From Albophoma yamanashiensis (Eukaryota > Ascomycota > Sordariomycetes > Hypocreales > Ophiocordycipitaceae), in the NCBI GenBank assembly GCA_001600555.1, contig BCKH01000004.1, forward strand, positions 1,242,083 to 1,306,082: DNA of 64,000 bases, in the 5' to 3' direction. The notes beneath the pieces were generated by a model. It had not been told where the DNA came from. It worked only from the letters and a program-made list of their open reading frames with translations, and made no database searches. Both the position numbers and the translations under genes were made by a program. Below, piece after piece: positions 62,493-64,000 of this stretch (its first letter is position 1; every line of letters starts with the position of its first letter).

Positions 62493-63306
62493 TCACCGAA
62501 ACTTGCTAATGATAACTGCAAGAATGAGAAGTACCAGTACTGTGATGATGGCAATGGTAATCACCCGATTCGTAGCCATTCTTCGAAGGTTTGTTAGTCC
62601 TGGTCCGCAGCTTCATTCGCGTGCGGTTTTCACATTACCTACGTGCCATCCCCCTCAGCGTCTTCACGCTCCTGTCCACGTAGCCCTCGCTGTTTAACAG
62701 TGTGTCGTGCGTGTGTTGGATCGTCTCGCGCTGTCCGTGAAGATTGGCGAGGGTGTCCGCCCCGATGGCTTCCGTCTCGTTGGCAAGTGCCTGGCTAGCC
62801 TTCAACCGCTGGGTGCTGCGATCCAGGCGGTCTGTGCCAGAGAGTAGCTGCTGGCGTTGCTCCAGGTGGATGTCCGAAGCCCCAGCGGGCTCATCTGTGT
62901 ACCGCGACCCGAACAGGGCTGAGCGATCCGAGGACAGAGAGGTGAGCTTCCGCCTATTGGCATCGACGTCGGCTTCGTAATTACGCAAGCGTTGGTTGAC
63001 CTTTGCACGGGAAGACGTTGGGATGTTTTGTTTCTCGAGGCGCATTTGCCCGAGCTGTCAGAAGCGAAGGAGAGTCAGCGTCCCGCGGCCGATCGCATGG
63101 CAGTGAAGGGGGCGGGGATGTGGTACCAGCTCGTCGGCCTCCTCGAGAGCGCGTTCGGCCTGGTTGATCGCAGTCTTGCGAGGCTCGCCGGAAAGCTCTG
63201 GGATCTGATCCAGCTTCTGTGACAGGTCGGCTTGGACGAGCTTCAGCTCTGCCTCGTAGGAGCCGAACAGCTCCGAGCCGGCGTCGGTGTCGAGGGGGTT
63301 CGCCAT
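62493..63306 (-). CDS. VTI1: Qb-SNARE Vti1
   Basis: Three exons, 63306-63127, 63054-62639 and 62580-62493; 227 residues, close to yeast Vti1 (217). N-terminal Habc-like helices begin ELFGSYEAELKLVQADLSQK and ELSGEPRKTAINQAERALEE; the join is EADEL|LGQMRLEKQN. The SNARE motif includes RLKASQALANETEAIGADTL, with the central-layer Gln in NLHGQRETI. The last intron, after RGMAR, leads into the membrane anchor NRVITIAIITVLVLLILAV. Vti1 acts in Golgi-to-endosome, vacuolar and intra-Golgi fusion and pairs with Pep12, also in this window. Without the third exon the protein would lack its anchor. Confidence 0.93.
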
Positions 63307-64000
63307 CGTGCGAGGAGCGGCTGCAGCGCAAGGAGCGGTCGCGGGGCAGTCGGAGCAGCAGGAAGCGAGAAGGAGACGGCGCGCAACGTGTACTCGAGAA
63401 CGGCGGGGGGATGGAAGCAAACGCGAGTGCCTTTTGTCTTCTGCCTGGAGGTGTCTGGTCGGCCAGAGCCTTTGACGGGTGGAGTCGTCAGCTGGTTATG
63501 TCACAGCGAGTCGTGAAGCCCACCAGCCACAGCAGTTTCACGTGATGGAGCCGTTGGGTGGTCCGTGCGGGCTCGGGCCAGAAATATATGCTGCTTGATC
63601 GCAAAATCTAGGCTTGCTTCCTTTTCCTCTTCAAGAAATTTTGATACCCCGGACGATGAAGAAATTTGGCTCGACGTCTGACTTAGTCAGTGGCGTATAG
63701 TTGATACCAGTCCGGCAGATGAACGCAGGTCTCCTGCACGGCGCTTTTAAGAATTGGCGACTCGTACCACCGTTGGCCGATCCCGTTGAGTGCTCGACAT
63801 GCCATGCCTTCGGCATGGTCTCTGTCTGAACCTGTAGACGAAGCGCCTCTGAATGGCCGATTTCACCCGGGCTGACTGGGCCTTGGGTCTTGGCATCTCC
63901 GCGCCCCAGCACTGTCTGAAGTTCCGTCCCGCGCGGCTTCGGCACTCCGTAAAGCAACCTTGCTCTCGTAGTCTCCCATGGCATCTTCCGCCGCACATTT
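63307..64000. other. right-end region, no gene confirmed
   Basis: Holds the VTI1 promoter. A minus-strand frame at 63631-63996 (ATG at 63981 giving MPWETTRARLLYGVPKPRG) stays open for about 115 codons but matches no family I recognise. It could be a small gene continuing past the window or chance. Confidence 0.3.

Noticed and set aside
1..64000. CRISPR arrays, bacterial operons, insertion sequences, complete transposons, 5S or other rRNA genes
   Set aside because: No spaced repeat array, transposase, reverse transcriptase or rRNA segment was seen; the window is eukaryotic with spliced genes.

Overview
The window reads as nuclear DNA of a filamentous ascomycete (Pezizomycotina), most likely a sordariomycete and probably Hypocreales; the order is inferred from the gene set and not proven. 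Coding regions are GC-rich with C/G-ending codons. Nearly every gene model needs short introns of about 50-80 bases with GT-AG ends and CTNAC branch points. The genes are typical of moulds: a subgroup C chitinase next to a LysM protein, two Zn2Cys6 regulators, a DUF7136 GPI-type protein and a HET-family relic. All reading frames below were joined by hand from the sequence, and most splice joins restore conserved family motifs and a frame of whole codons.

Bases 1-31,700 are a dense housekeeping block: DLT1-like membrane protein, NDC1 nucleoporin, the PEP12 SNARE, COX18 insertase, a truncated TFIIS, a Zn2Cys6 regulator divergent from an AIF-like flavoprotein, a decayed HET gene, ALG11, gamma-glutamyltranspeptidase, tRNA methyltransferase TRM2, a UCS myosin chaperone, TFIIH subunit TFB4, a taspase-like protease, ARP3, an alcohol dehydrogenase and a small secreted Kazal inhibitor.

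Bases 31,700-43,200 are accessory in character. They hold AT-richer gene-poor DNA, the copper chaperone ATX1, a glyoxalase-fold (VOC) gene enclosed by two diverged direct repeats, and a divergent pair: a nine-exon, 1337-residue LysM/chitin-binding GH18 chitinase and a secreted LysM protein carrying two copies of a concanavalin-like module. Such chitinase/LysM pairs are known from mycoparasitic and entomopathogenic Hypocreales and are thought to act together on chitin.

Bases 43,200-64,000 hold a DUF7136 protein, a 2EXR protein, an SCP2-type thiolase, an NAD(P)-binding protein, a second Zn2Cys6 regulator with almost 4 kb of gene-free upstream DNA (including one N and a C-tract), a TCF25/Rqc1 homologue, the P-body protein SCD6 and the SNARE VTI1. 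PEP12 and VTI1 would belong to the same endosomal SNARE complex. ARP3 and the UCS chaperone both serve actin-based processes. ALG11 and TFB4 are essential pathway members in other fungi. The short motif TACGGAGTA recurs only in intergenic DNA of the right-hand part.
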